64,000 nt of DNA from CAZHEV01 sp964531335 [NCBI: uncultured bacterium] (lineage in GTDB: Bacteria > Eisenbacteria > RBG-16-71-46 > CAZHEV01), in assembly GCA_964531335.1 (NCBI GenBank), contig CAZHEV010000002.1, positions 79,084-143,083 of the forward strand, written 5' to 3'. Each line of letters begins with the position of its first letter. Within the stretch, counting starts at the first letter, position 1. The translations under genes were made by a program, and so were the position numbers. Positions 1 to 8,718 of this stretch are shown piece by piece. The notes under the pieces are model-generated. The model had not been told where the DNA came from and did no database searches. It was given only the letters and a program-made list of their open reading frames with translations.

Positions 1-1
1 C

Positions 2-43
2 GATCCAAGATGGAGTGCGCTCGACAAGCTGCGCGGGCGGTAG
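2..43 (+). CDS. C-terminal end of a YceD/DUF177 family protein (partial)
   Basis: Only the last 13 codons and a TAG stop lie in the window; they read D-P-R-W-S-A-L-D-K-L-R-G-R. YceD (DUF177) proteins commonly end in a DPRW/F-x-x-L-x-x-L element, and the gene usually sits directly before rpmF, as here, 37 bases upstream. Family members affect 23S rRNA accumulation or maturation. The call rests on this short tail plus synteny, so it is strong on context and weak on sequence length. Confidence 0.6.
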   Translation, partial: DPRWSALDKLRGR

Positions 44-80
44 GGCTTGACGCACGCGTCTCAGCCGGAGGTTTTTGAAT

Positions 81-263
81 ATGGCTTTGCCGAAGAGAAG
101 ACATTCGAAGTCGCGACAGGGCAAGAGGAGGGCCAATTGGCGAATGGAGCCTCCCTCTCTCTCGGTATGCCCTCATTGCAAAGAACCCAAGAGGCCTCAT
201 CGCGTGTGCCCCAAGTGCGGATACTATGCGGATGAGGAGATAATGGTGGTCAAGTCCGGCTGA
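81..263 (+). CDS. rpmF: 50S ribosomal protein L32
   Basis: A 60-residue basic protein starting MALPKRRHSKSR, the standard N-terminus of bacterial L32. Four cysteines at 30, 33, 43 and 46 form two C-x2-C knuckles, so this is the zinc-binding (C+) form. The ATG at 81 is chosen over an in-frame TTG at 75 because a GGAGG at 67-71 stands 9 bases before it. It belongs to the large ribosomal subunit. It opens the fatty-acid operon next to plsX, an arrangement shared by many bacteria that couples ribosome and membrane synthesis. Confidence 0.95.
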   Translation: MALPKRRHSKSRQGKRRANWRMEPPSLSVCPHCKEPKRPHRVCPKCGYYADEEIMVVKSG

Positions 264-289
264 CCGCCGGCCCCCTGAGAGGAAACATC

Positions 290-1315
290 GTGGTTGCTCC
301 GAAGGCTCGGATAGGTGTGGACGCCATGGGGGGTGACGAGGCGCCGCGCGTTGTGATCGAAGGGCTTCTTGAGGCGCATGCCGACTCGGGGGACAAGATC
401 GAATCCGTCCTCGTTGGGGACGAGAAGCTAATCCTGGATCAATTCAAAAGCCTTGGCGTGAATTCGCCCCCGTTCGATGTCGTCCACGCACCCGAGAGGG
501 TGGAGATGGGCGAGCACGGCCTCGCATCGGTGCGAAGGAAGAGGAACTCCTCGGTTTCCGTGCTCGCGCGGATGGCTCGGAATGGGGATATCTCCGCCAT
601 GTTCAGCGCGGGCAACACGGGCGCGGTGGTGGCGGCGGCATACTTGAACCTGGGCCGTATCGAGCGCGTTGACCGTCCCGCGATTGCCACATTCATGCCC
701 AGCCAGAAGGGCGGCTGCGTGGTCCTAGACGTGGGGGCGAACAGCGAGTGCAGGCCGATGAACCTGCTCCAGTTCGGCGTGATGGGCAGGGCTTACGCCA
801 AGTACATACTCGGCCGCGAGAAGCCGCGCGTCGGTTTGCTCAACATAGGGGAGGAGAGCTCGAAGGGAAACGAGCTGGCCCAGGGGGCGTACAAGCTGCT
901 GGCGGCCAGCAAGCTCAATTTCGTGGGCAACGTAGAGGGCAAGGATATTTTTGGAGGCGCCGTTGACGTGGTCGTCTGCGACGGCTTTACCGGCAACGTC
1001 GTCTTGAAGTTCACGGAAAGCGTGTTGGGTCTGCTAACCGCGTCGTTGAGACAGCAGATCAGAAGGGACTTTAGATCAAAGGTGGGCGCGCTGCTGCTCA
1101 AGCCCGCGTTCTCGCGGTTCAGGTCCCAGCTCGATTATGCGGAGTACGGCGGGGCGCCTCTCCTGGGAGTGGACGGCACCTGCATAATAGGGCACGGTAG
1201 CTCCTCGCCGAGGGCTATCAAGAACGCCATAAGGGCCGCGGCGCGGTTTGTTAGGACTAATTTGAACGAGCATATCAAGAACGACTTGAGGGAGATGGAT
1301 GGCCAGAGCATTTGA
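290..1315 (+). CDS. plsX: Phosphate acyltransferase PlsX
   Basis: A 341-residue protein, the normal length for PlsX, with the N-terminal GVDAMGGDEAP signature at about residues 9-19 and the later DVGAN and CDGFTGNVVLK segments typical of the family. PlsX converts acyl-ACP to acyl-phosphate, feeding PlsY in membrane phospholipid synthesis at the inner face of the cytoplasmic membrane. The start is GTG with an AGAGGA about 6 bases upstream. Its last 17 bases overlap the start of fabH, which suggests coupled translation within the operon. Confidence 0.95.
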   Translation: MVAPKARIGVDAMGGDEAPRVVIEGLLEAHADSGDKIESVLVGDEKLILDQFKSLGVNSPPFDVVHAPERVEMGEHGLASVRRKRNSSVSVLARMARNGDISAMFSAGNTGAVVAAAYLNLGRIERVDRPAIATFMPSQKGGCVVLDVGANSECRPMNLLQFGVMGRAYAKYILGREKPRVGLLNIGEESSKGNELAQGAYKLLAASKLNFVGNVEGKDIFGGAVDVVVCDGFTGNVVLKFTESVLGLLTASLRQQIRRDFRSKVGALLLKPAFSRFRSQLDYAEYGGAPLLGVDGTCIIGHGSSSPRAIKNAIRAAARFVRTNLNEHIKNDLREMDGQSI

Positions 1316-2303
1316 GGGCCGCCGGCGGGTGGGGATCCTGGGGACGGGATCGTACGTTCCGCCAAAGGTGGTGACTAACCGGGACCTGGAGAAGCTTGTA
1401 GATACCTCGGACGAGTGGATAACCTCGCGCACCGGAATCAAGGAGCGTCACGTGGTCGACGGCGAGATGGCGGCGTCCGACCTTGCTTTCGCCGCGGCCA
1501 AGGACGCCCTGGCCGATTCGGGTATGAGCATCGCCGACATCGACCAGATCATCGTGGCCACGGTGACTCCCGACCGCCTGTTTCCATCCACCGCCTGCAC
1601 CCTGCAGGAGAAGCTCGGCGCGGAGGGCGGCTCGGCGGTCGATCTCAGCGCGGCGTGCTCGGGCTTCGTGTACGGCCTTGGGATGGCCGGGGGCATGATC
1701 GCGTCCGGCGTGCTGGACCGCGTCCTTCTGATCGGGGTCGAGACGCTGTCCAAGATACTCAACTGGAGAGACCGGGGCACCTGCGTTCTCTTCGGAGATG
1801 GAGCCGGCGCCGCGGTGCTCGGCCCGGCCGAGGAAGACGGCAAAGGCATCCTTTCGGTGAGGATGGCCAGCGACGGCGCTTCGGGGTATCTGTTGGAGCT
1901 GCCCGCGGGCGGCTCGCGCATGCCGGCGACGCACGAGACGGTGGAGCAGGGCAAGCACTACATCAAGATGCAGGGAAACGAGGTCTTCAAGTACGCGGTG
2001 CGGGCCATGTACGAGATGGCGCTGGACGCTCTGTCGAAGTCCGGTCATGAGGTCTCCGACGTGGACCTTCTCATACCGCACCAGGCGAACCTGAGGATCA
2101 TCACAGCCACCGCGAAGCGCCTCGGCATTCCCATGGAGAAGGTCTTCGTGAACGTCGACCGTTACGGCAATACATCGGCGGCCTCCGTGCCTCTGGCTCT
2201 GGACGAGGCCCGCAAAGAGGGAAGGATAAAGGAAGGCGACCTCGTGGAGCTCGTAACATTCGGGGCGGGCTTTACCTGGGGGGCGGCCGTCATACGCTGG
2301 TGA
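1299..2303 (+). CDS. fabH: 3-oxoacyl-ACP synthase III (KAS III)
   Basis: A 334-residue thiolase-fold enzyme that condenses acetyl-CoA (or another acyl-CoA primer) with malonyl-ACP to start type II fatty-acid synthesis. The Cys-His-Asn triad is visible: Cys120 in SAACSGF, His261 in IPHQAN and Asn291 in RYGNTSAAS. The ATG lies inside the end of plsX (17-base overlap). Primer preference (acetyl or branched) cannot be read from the sequence alone. Confidence 0.95.
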   Translation: MARAFEGRRRVGILGTGSYVPPKVVTNRDLEKLVDTSDEWITSRTGIKERHVVDGEMAASDLAFAAAKDALADSGMSIADIDQIIVATVTPDRLFPSTACTLQEKLGAEGGSAVDLSAACSGFVYGLGMAGGMIASGVLDRVLLIGVETLSKILNWRDRGTCVLFGDGAGAAVLGPAEEDGKGILSVRMASDGASGYLLELPAGGSRMPATHETVEQGKHYIKMQGNEVFKYAVRAMYEMALDALSKSGHEVSDVDLLIPHQANLRIITATAKRLGIPMEKVFVNVDRYGNTSAASVPLALDEARKEGRIKEGDLVELVTFGAGFTWGAAVIRW

Positions 2304-2344
2304 CACAGGCCGGGGGCTCTCGAGGCCCGGCGTGGAGATATAAG

Positions 2345-3292
2345 ATGGGCGAAGCGAAGAGGGCGTTCCTATTCCCCGGGCAGGGCTCGCAACGGGTGGG
2401 TATGGGCGTCGATCTCTGGGAGAGATCCGAGGCCGCTCGCCGGATATATGAAGAGGCCGACCGGATCCTGGGGTTTCCTCTGTCGAGATTGAGCTTCGAG
2501 GGACCGGAGGAGGAGCTCAGGAAGACGCTGAACACCCAGCCCGCGATCCTCGTTCACAGCGTGGCATGCATGGAGGTTCTGCGGGAGTCGGGCGTGGAGC
2601 CCCAGGGCGCGGCCGGGCACAGCCTCGGCGAGTACACCGCCCTCGTGGCGGCGGACGCTCTGTCCTTTGACGACGCAGTCACGACTGTCCGAAAGAGGGG
2701 GGAGCTTATGTTCTCCTCCGGCGAGCGAAGGCCGGGCACGATGGCCGCGATGCTGGGAGGGGACAGGGAGAAGGTCGAGGCCGTCTGCCGGGAGGCGTCG
2801 GATGCGGGCGAAGTGGTTCCCGCGAACCTCAATGCTCCCGGGCAGGTCGTCGTGTCGGGGGACGTCGGCGCGGTAGAGAAGGCCGTAGAACTGGCCGGCC
2901 GGGTGGAAGGTCTCAAGGCTATCCCCCTGGTCGTCAGCGGCGCGTTTCACTCGCCGCTGATGGAGGGGCCGGCGGCGGAGTTCGCCGAGCACCTCGAAGG
3001 CGTGCCGATCGGAGAGGCTCGCTTCCCGGTCGTGGCCAATGTGAGCGCGAAGCCGGTCGTCAGCGCCGGCGAGATACGCGACGCCCTTACGCGGCAGCTT
3101 ACAGGCGCGGTCCGCTGGGAGGATTCGGTCCGGTGGTTCCTCTCGAACGGGTACGGAAGCTTCGTCGAGGTGGGACCGGGCAAGGCTCTCACGGGAATGT
3201 TGAAAAGGATAGACAGGGGCGCCGTGGCCCTGCCCACCGATTCGGTGGATGGTATCGAGAAGGCGGTGGACAGTATACAGGGCCGCGGGTGA
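2345..3292 (+). CDS. fabD: Malonyl-CoA:ACP transacylase
   Basis: A 315-residue acyltransferase that loads malonate from CoA onto ACP. The FPGQGSQ motif is at residues 10-16, the nucleophile Ser93 lies in GHSLGEYTAL and the partner His202 in GAFHSPLM. The ATG at 2345 is preferred to a GTG at 2300 that overlaps the fabH stop: a GGAG at 2334-2337 stands 7 bases before it and it gives the usual N-terminus just ahead of AFLFPGQGSQ. Confidence 0.94.
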   Translation: MGEAKRAFLFPGQGSQRVGMGVDLWERSEAARRIYEEADRILGFPLSRLSFEGPEEELRKTLNTQPAILVHSVACMEVLRESGVEPQGAAGHSLGEYTALVAADALSFDDAVTTVRKRGELMFSSGERRPGTMAAMLGGDREKVEAVCREASDAGEVVPANLNAPGQVVVSGDVGAVEKAVELAGRVEGLKAIPLVVSGAFHSPLMEGPAAEFAEHLEGVPIGEARFPVVANVSAKPVVSAGEIRDALTRQLTGAVRWEDSVRWFLSNGYGSFVEVGPGKALTGMLKRIDRGAVALPTDSVDGIEKAVDSIQGRG

Positions 3293-3313
3293 CCGGCCCG
3301 CGAGGCGGAACAC

Positions 3314-4057
3314 ATGGGTCGACATGACGGCAAGGTCGCCCTGGTGACAGGGGCCGGACAGAGCATAGGGCGCGAGATAGCGCTCGCCCTGGGGGGCGCG
3401 GGGGCGGACGTAGTGGTGGCGGATGTAAACGTCGAGACGGCCGAGAGGACCGCCGCCGAGATCTCCGCGCTGGGCGCGCGCTCAGCGGGAATGGCCGTCG
3501 ACGTGTCCGATTGGGACGCGGTGGTCGGCGCCGTGGGCGGCACTCTGGAGCGGTTCGGATCGCTGGACATACTGGTCAACAACGCGGGGATCACAAGGGA
3601 CGGGCTGCTGGTCAGAATGAGCGCCGAGGACTGGGACAGGGTCATGGACGTCAACCTCAAGGGCGCGTTCAACTTTTGCAAGGCGGTCGCCAAGCCCATG
3701 ATGAAAAAGAGATGGGGCAGGGTGGTCAACGTGTCGTCCGTGATAGGTGTTATCGGCAACGCGGGGCAGGCCAACTACGCCGCCTCCAAAGCCGGGCTTA
3801 TAGGACTGACTAAGTCGATGGCAAAGGAGCTGGCCGCAAGAGGGGTGACCGTCAATGCGGTGGCTCCTGGTTTCATAGAGACACCCATGACTGAGGTGCT
3901 CAGCGAGAAATCTCGAAACGAGATGCTGGGTCTGATACCGTTGGGAAGATTGGGGACGACGGCCGACGTCGCCGACGTCGTCTCCTTCTTGGCATCCGAG
4001 GGGGCCCGGTACATCACGGGCCAAGTGCTTCACGTGGACGGCGGAATGGTCATGTGA
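3314..4057 (+). CDS. fabG: 3-oxoacyl-ACP reductase
   Basis: A 247-residue short-chain dehydrogenase that reduces 3-oxoacyl-ACP with NADPH. The nucleotide-binding TGAGQSIG is at residues 12-19, NNAG at 89-92, and the catalytic Ser142, Tyr155 and Lys159 lie in NVSSVIG and YAASK. The C-terminal [12 protein letters not shown] is typical of FabG. It sits between fabD and acpP in the conserved order, so this is very likely the housekeeping reductase rather than one of the many FabG paralogues. Confidence 0.95.
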   Translation: MGRHDGKVALVTGAGQSIGREIALALGGAGADVVVADVNVETAERTAAEISALGARSAGMAVDVSDWDAVVGAVGGTLERFGSLDILVNNAGITRDGLLVRMSAEDWDRVMDVNLKGAFNFCKAVAKPMMKKRWGRVVNVSSVIGVIGNAGQANYAASKAGLIGLTKSMAKELAARGVTVNAVAPGFIETPMTEVLSEKSRNEMLGLIPLGRLGTTADVADVVSFLASEGARYITGQVLHVDGGMVM

Positions 4058-4100
4058 GACTGGGGGCGAGGCCGCCCCGCCGAAAGGAAGGTGGGAGCTC

Positions 4101-4346
4101 ATGGATTTCAGCGAAGACAAGGTCAAGCAGATAATCATGGACAAGCTCGGCGTTTCCGAGGAGCAGGTGACACCCGAGGCGTCCTTCATCGACGATTTGA
4201 ACGCCGACTCCCTGGACATCGTAGAGCTGGTCATGGAGCTGGAGGACGCGTTCGGGATCGAGATTCCTGATGAAGATGCCGAGAAGCTGAGGTCGGTTCG
4301 GGACGCGATCGATTATCTGAAGGGCAGAGTTACCGAGACGGCATGA
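4101..4346 (+). CDS. acpP: Acyl carrier protein
   Basis: An 81-residue, highly acidic protein with the phosphopantetheine attachment Ser37 in [14 protein letters not shown]. It carries growing acyl chains between the Fab enzymes in the cytoplasm. The length and the VEEVMELED-like helix that follows the DSL motif match canonical ACP. It lies 43 bases after fabG and 53 bases before fabF, the usual operon position. Confidence 0.97.
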   Translation: MDFSEDKVKQIIMDKLGVSEEQVTPEASFIDDLNADSLDIVELVMELEDAFGIEIPDEDAEKLRSVRDAIDYLKGRVTETA

Positions 4347-4399
4347 GGCCGTCGCGAATGAGTGAGCTTCGGTGGACTCTGCGTTAGGGAGGAACTGTC

Positions 4400-5683
4400 T
4401 TGGGTGGCGGTGACAACAATGCCGGGAACAGGGTAGTGGTGACCGGAATGGGGGTCATTGCGCCGGTGGGGCTCAATGTATCCGAGTTCTGGGAAAGCCT
4501 GATATCCGGCCGTAGCGGTGTTGTGCGAGTCAGTCGCTTCGATGCTTCCAACCTCCCTACAAAGGTGGCGGCCGAAGTCAACGGATTCAATCCCGAAAGC
4601 TATATGGACCGCAAGGACGTCCGCCGAACCGATCTCTTCGTGCAGTACGGCATAGCGGCGGCGAGGCAGGCGGTCGAGGACTCCGGCCTGGAACTCGACC
4701 GGATCGAGCTGGACCGGTTCGGCGTGATAATCGGCTCCGGCATCGGGGGGATCGAGACTTTCGAGCAACAACACTCGATCCTGATTCAAAAGGGCCCGGC
4801 GCGCGTAAGCCCGTTCTTCATCCCGATGATGATCGCGGACATGGCGGCGGGCCAGATCTCGATGATTCTAGGCGCGAAGGGGCCTAATTTCGCGACCGTT
4901 TCCGCCTGCGCCTCGGGGGCGCACGCGATAGGCGAGGCGTTCAGGATACTGCAAAAGGGCGACGCCGAAGTCGTGCTGTGCGGGGGCACCGAGGCCGCGA
5001 TCACGCCTCTCGGCATGGGCGGGTTCTGCGCGATGAAAGCCATGTCGACCAGAGACATCGAGCCGGAAAGGGCCAGCAGGCCATTCGACCGGGAGAGGGA
5101 CGGATTTGTGATGGGCGACGGCGCCGGCATGATAGTCCTGGAGACCCTCGACCACGCGCTGGCTCGCGATACCAAGAGGATATATGCGGAGATGGTAGGG
5201 TACGGGGCTACCGCGGACGCGTACCACGTGACCGCGCCCTCCCCGGACGGGGAAGGCGCCGCCAGGGCCATGCAGATCGCGATGCAGGACGGCGGGCTGA
5301 AACCGGAGGAAGTGACATATCTGAACGCCCACGGCACCTCGACCCCTTTGAACGACAAGTTCGAGACCATAGCGATCAAGAGGCTTTTCGGCGATCACGC
5401 GTACAAGCTGGCGGTGGGCTCTACCAAGTCCATGACGGGCCACCTGCTCGGCGCGGCGGGGGGAGTTGAGTTCATAGTGTGCGCTCTCGCCATAGCCTCC
5501 TCCAATCTGCCACCCACGATCAACTACGAGAATCCGGATCCCGAATGCGACCTTGACTACGTCCCCAACGAAATGCGCAAAGCGAAGGTCGGGGCCGCGC
5601 TGACGAATTCCCTGGGGTTCGGTGGCCACAACGTCACGCTCGCTATTACCGGCTACGAGGACGGCCGCCGTGCCGGCGAGTAG
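4400..5683 (+). CDS. fabF: 3-oxoacyl-ACP synthase II (KAS II)
   Basis: A 427-residue ketoacyl synthase that elongates acyl-ACP with malonyl-ACP. The catalytic Cys170 (SACASGAHA), His311 (NAHGTSTPLND) and His348 (TGHLLGAAGG) are all present. The start is TTG at 4400, supported by a GGGAGGA at 4387-4393 and by alignment of the following RVVVTGMGVI with known N-termini. It is one of two condensing enzymes in the operon, the other being fabH. Confidence 0.95.
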   Translation: MGGGDNNAGNRVVVTGMGVIAPVGLNVSEFWESLISGRSGVVRVSRFDASNLPTKVAAEVNGFNPESYMDRKDVRRTDLFVQYGIAAARQAVEDSGLELDRIELDRFGVIIGSGIGGIETFEQQHSILIQKGPARVSPFFIPMMIADMAAGQISMILGAKGPNFATVSACASGAHAIGEAFRILQKGDAEVVLCGGTEAAITPLGMGGFCAMKAMSTRDIEPERASRPFDRERDGFVMGDGAGMIVLETLDHALARDTKRIYAEMVGYGATADAYHVTAPSPDGEGAARAMQIAMQDGGLKPEEVTYLNAHGTSTPLNDKFETIAIKRLFGDHAYKLAVGSTKSMTGHLLGAAGGVEFIVCALAIASSNLPPTINYENPDPECDLDYVPNEMRKAKVGAALTNSLGFGGHNVTLAITGYEDGRRAGE

Positions 5684-5707
5684 GACGGCTAGCAGGGGCT
5701 ATGATTT

Positions 5708-6640
5708 ATGTCTTTCTTGTCAAATATCCTTAGGCGCTTGACTTCGCGCCCGAGGGAAAGTGCGCGATCCGAGTCGACACCCGACACAGAGAAAACGCCG
5801 GAGACCTTCCAGGGCCTGCTCGGCATCACCTTTACCAGAAAGGAGCTGCTCGAGCAGGCATTGACGCACAGGTCCGCCGTGTCCGGGGAGCCCGGGCGTG
5901 AAAACGGCGCGGGTTCAAACGAGAGGCTGGAGTTTCTGGGAGACTCCGTTCTCGGGCTCGTGGTGAACGAACAGCTCTTTCATAAGTACCCCGATCAACG
6001 CGAAGGCGTGCTTACCCAGATGAAGTCCCTGCTGGTGAGCAGGGCGGTGCTGAGCGTCAAGGCGAGGGAGATGAGGGTCGGAGAGTTCCTCTTCCTCAGC
6101 TCGGGCGAAGAGGAGAGCGGAGGCAGGGACAGGAGCTCCATACTGGCGGATTCTTTTGAAGCCGTGGTGGGCGCCATATACCTGGACAAAGGCATGGCGG
6201 CCACCAGAGACTTCATAGAGAAGCGGCTCATGTGCGACTCGCAGAAGATCCTGGAAGACAAGAGCAACATCAACTACAAGAGCATGCTTCAGGAGTACAT
6301 TCAGAGCGAGAAGAAGATACACCCGCAGTATCGAGTCAGCTCGGAAGAGGGCCCCGACCACGAGAAGGTGTTCACGGTCGACGTGATGGTCGGCAAGCGA
6401 GTGCTGGGCCGGGGCAAGGGAAACAACAAGAAAAGGGCGCAGCAGGAGGCCGCTCGCGCCGCCCTCCTCGCGCTGGACCTGCTTCCCGCGCGTCGAAACG
6501 GGGGCGGGCCCATGGTCGGCAACTACGTGGGAGGTCCCGAGAAGAAAGGGGAGCCCAGGTCGAACGGCTCCAAGAAGGGGCGACCCAAACGCGGCTTCTC
6601 ACGCCGGGGTGGCAAAAGGAAGGCCGGCCGATCCGGTTGA
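5708..6640 (+). CDS. rnc: Ribonuclease III
   Basis: A 310-residue double-strand-specific endoribonuclease, acting in rRNA processing and mRNA turnover. The RNase III signature NERLEFLGDS is at residues 71-80 and the second metal-binding segment ILADSFEAVVGAIYLD follows. A double-stranded RNA-binding domain occupies about residues 180-250. It is longer than the usual 220-250 residues because of about 30 extra N-terminal residues and a Gly/Lys/Arg-rich C-terminal tail of about 50 residues. It ends the fab operon, a common arrangement. Confidence 0.94.
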   Translation: MSFLSNILRRLTSRPRESARSESTPDTEKTPETFQGLLGITFTRKELLEQALTHRSAVSGEPGRENGAGSNERLEFLGDSVLGLVVNEQLFHKYPDQREGVLTQMKSLLVSRAVLSVKAREMRVGEFLFLSSGEEESGGRDRSSILADSFEAVVGAIYLDKGMAATRDFIEKRLMCDSQKILEDKSNINYKSMLQEYIQSEKKIHPQYRVSSEEGPDHEKVFTVDVMVGKRVLGRGKGNNKKRAQQEAARAALLALDLLPARRNGGGPMVGNYVGGPEKKGEPRSNGSKKGRPKRGFSRRGGKRKAGRSG

Positions 6641-6690
6641 TCCGCCGGAACGCGGCCCCGAACGGCCCGCTGTCGACGCCTCAACGTGGA

Positions 6691-7959
6691 TCAATACCTG
6701 TAAGCGGCCGAAACGAACACGCGCGTCTGGCTCATGTCCTCCGTCGTCTCTCGCGCCGAGCGGACGAACCCACCCGTGACGACGGCCAAATCCAGAGAGA
6801 GCGAGTTCTCCAGGATCACGCCTCCTCCGAAGGTGAAGAAGTCGCGCTCCTCTTCGATGTCCGCCATGAAGTAGGCGCTGTCCGTGAAAAACAGGTCGTA
6901 TGGAATGGGGTCGTAGATGTATCCGACCCGAAGCCTGACGGGCATATTTGGCAGGATCACCTCCGCCCCGGTTCTTACCTGCACGCCGGCGTCGTAGACG
7001 TTGAGCCTCCTCATGAACTGATCCGTGACCCTCACCGGACCTTCGTAATCGAGCTGCGACCAGTCGGTGAACTTGAGATCGAGCGCCAGCGCGAGGTTCT
7101 TGGGAGTGAAAGCCAGTCCTCCGGAAACCGAGAAAGGTATGGTCAGATCGTCGTCGAAACCCACTATCACCTCATCGTCTTCAAAGGTGCCGTTCAATGA
7201 CATCTTCCTGGGGAAATCGACGGTAAGGCCGAATCTGCCGATCGGCTCGAACTTGTAGAGCATGCCGATGGAACCGGTGATCCCGTCGATGTCCGCTTCG
7301 GACGTGTACCAGTACCGCCCTCCTCCGCCCTCGGTCCAGGAGATGAAGTAGTCGGTGTCGGTGGATCCGTCCAGGAACCCGATCGCTCCCCCGATGGAGA
7401 TGTCGGGCGAGGCGTCGAAGGCGGCGGCGAAGCTGTACATCCCCAGGCCGCCGCGGTCGGTGATCGATTCGGTCTCTGTACCCTGCGTGGCGGCCATGCC
7501 CGTTCTGAAATAGTCGCGATCGAGGCTCACCAGGCGGTGATAGCCGAAGGCCAGAACGAAGCTGCCCCTGTACGTGGGGACCGGATAGGAAAGGGCGGCC
7601 TGGTGCAGCTTGGTTGACGAAAGCGGCGAGCGCATGACGTCCCCCCGGTAATCGACCTCCAGCTCGTCGTCCTGGTGGGAGAAGGCGGTGATGAGCTCGA
7701 CTCTTCTTATCATGGCCAAGCCGGCCGGGTTGTAGTATATCGCAGAGGCGTCTTCCGCGATCGCTATGTGGGCGCCGCCCATGCCCATCGCACGCGCCCC
7801 CACCCCGAACTCGTAGGCCAGGGGGACCTCCACCGGCTCCTGGTCGTCCGGGAAGTCAACCTGTGACAGGGCGGCCGGCGCGCAGAACATGGCGGCCGCG
7901 GTCGCGGCGAACGCAATTACTACGGCACGTGCGAGTTGAGACGGCATTCGGCTTTTCAT
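6691..7959 (-). CDS. PorV/FadL-like outer-membrane beta-barrel protein
   Basis: A 422-residue protein with a signal peptide ending near ALSQ, followed by the segment GVGARAMGMGGAHIAIAED and the sequence AIYYNPAGLA, the hallmark of the PorV/PorQ and UPF0164/FadL-like barrels. Alternating beta strands fill the rest and the chain ends in VSAAYRY, an aromatic outer-membrane insertion signal. PorV acts with SprA in type 9 secretion; a SprA homologue is in this window, but many PorV-like paralogues have other roles. Its ATG overlaps the stop of the upstream lipoprotein gene by four bases (ATGA). Confidence 0.75.
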   Translation of the reverse strand: MKSRMPSQLARAVVIAFAATAAAMFCAPAALSQVDFPDDQEPVEVPLAYEFGVGARAMGMGGAHIAIAEDASAIYYNPAGLAMIRRVELITAFSHQDDELEVDYRGDVMRSPLSSTKLHQAALSYPVPTYRGSFVLAFGYHRLVSLDRDYFRTGMAATQGTETESITDRGGLGMYSFAAAFDASPDISIGGAIGFLDGSTDTDYFISWTEGGGGRYWYTSEADIDGITGSIGMLYKFEPIGRFGLTVDFPRKMSLNGTFEDDEVIVGFDDDLTIPFSVSGGLAFTPKNLALALDLKFTDWSQLDYEGPVRVTDQFMRRLNVYDAGVQVRTGAEVILPNMPVRLRVGYIYDPIPYDLFFTDSAYFMADIEEERDFFTFGGGVILENSLSLDLAVVTGGFVRSARETTEDMSQTRVFVSAAYRY

Positions 7960-8474
7960 TTCTTTTTCTTTCCCCTTCGTCCCGTGTGGCGTTGGTCGTC
8001 CTCCTCCTTCTGCTTCTTCTGTACTTCCTCCGGCGGCCGGCTCGGCTTGGAGGGCTTTCCGGAATAGTCAGGTCTCAGGTAAGGCGCCTGGCTCGGAGAC
8101 CCGTAGCTGCCTCTGTGGGACCCCGAAGGCGATCCCCTCATCCAGTTGTGCCTCTCGTCGTCGTCGTAGCGCTCGGGTACCGGGGCCCCGCGTAGCCCGC
8201 CGTGCCAGTATGTGTCATACCACCACGGGTCGCTGTAGTACCCGAACCAGGGCGAATTGTGATAATAGTTGAAATGCACGCCGTAGAACGAGTGGTAGAA
8301 GGCGGCCTCGTCATGACAGTCGTAGCAGCTCTTCTCCCGATAGCTGTAGTCGTTTGGAAGGTCCGGCGTTCCCGGGTGGCGCAGCGTAGTGTAACAGCCT
8401 GAAGCTAGGGATACGCACACGAAGAAGGCCAGGAGCGGGAGGAGGGCTCTGAGTCTGAACGGCCGTGGGTTCAT
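7956..8474 (-). CDS. Predicted mono-haem c-type lipoprotein, Tyr/Trp/His-rich
   Basis: A 172-residue protein with a lipoprotein signal (hydrophobic residues 10-24 and lipobox LASGC, lipidated Cys27). A single haem-binding motif C-Y-D-C-H is at 50-54. Residues 60-91 are packed with Tyr, Trp, Phe and His (for example SPWFGYYSDPWWYDTYWHGG), and the C-terminal third is polar and ends in a Lys/Arg run. I do not recognise a named family. It is co-transcribed with the PorV-like gene, so an outer-membrane-linked electron-transfer or haem-binding role is plausible but unproven. Confidence 0.6.
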   Translation of the reverse strand: MNPRPFRLRALLPLLAFFVCVSLASGCYTTLRHPGTPDLPNDYSYREKSCYDCHDEAAFYHSFYGVHFNYYHNSPWFGYYSDPWWYDTYWHGGLRGAPVPERYDDDERHNWMRGSPSGSHRGSYGSPSQAPYLRPDYSGKPSKPSRPPEEVQKKQKEEDDQRHTGRRGKKKK

Positions 8475-8517
8475 GAGATGCTCCTTTCAGGCCTGGGCAA
8501 AAATATAGCGCGCCGGG

Positions 8518-8535
8518 CCGTCTCTATCGAGACGG
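8518..8535. repeat. Inverted repeat in lipoprotein gene leader
   Basis: CCGTCTC-TATC-GAGACGG is a perfect 7-bp inverted repeat with a 4-base loop. It lies 44 bases before the lipoprotein start, downstream of the best minus-strand promoter at 8560-8589. It could be an mRNA leader hairpin or an operator. Confidence 0.5.
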
Positions 8536-8559
8536 CGGGCACGTGCCAGTCCCAACCGA

Positions 8560-8589
8560 ATTGTAGCCCACATCCGCGCGCTCTGTCAA
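8560..8589 (-). promoter_or_regulatory. Predicted sigma70-type promoter for the lipoprotein/PorV-like operon
   Basis: On the minus strand TTGACA (8589-8584) is followed after 18 bases by TACAAT (8565-8560). Transcription would start near 8553, giving a leader of about 80 bases before the ATG at 8474. Confidence 0.6.
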
Positions 8590-8638
8590 CGCCGGGCGCT
8601 GGGGGACGGCCCGCCTCGAGGGCAGGGGTACAATCGCC

Positions 8639-8668
8639 TTGAATATGGGTAGTTGAGTGACGGACAAT
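8639..8668 (+). promoter_or_regulatory. Possible promoter for the TPR gene
   Basis: TTGAAT at 8639-8644 is followed after 18 bases by GACAAT at 8663-8668, about 50 bases before the TTG start at 8719. The match is moderate. Together with 8560-8589 it makes the 8475-8718 gap a divergent promoter region. Confidence 0.35.
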
Positions 8669-8718
8669 GATGGAAACGAAGGCATTCCAAGCCACCCCCG
8701 ATCAGGAGTTGACTGCAA

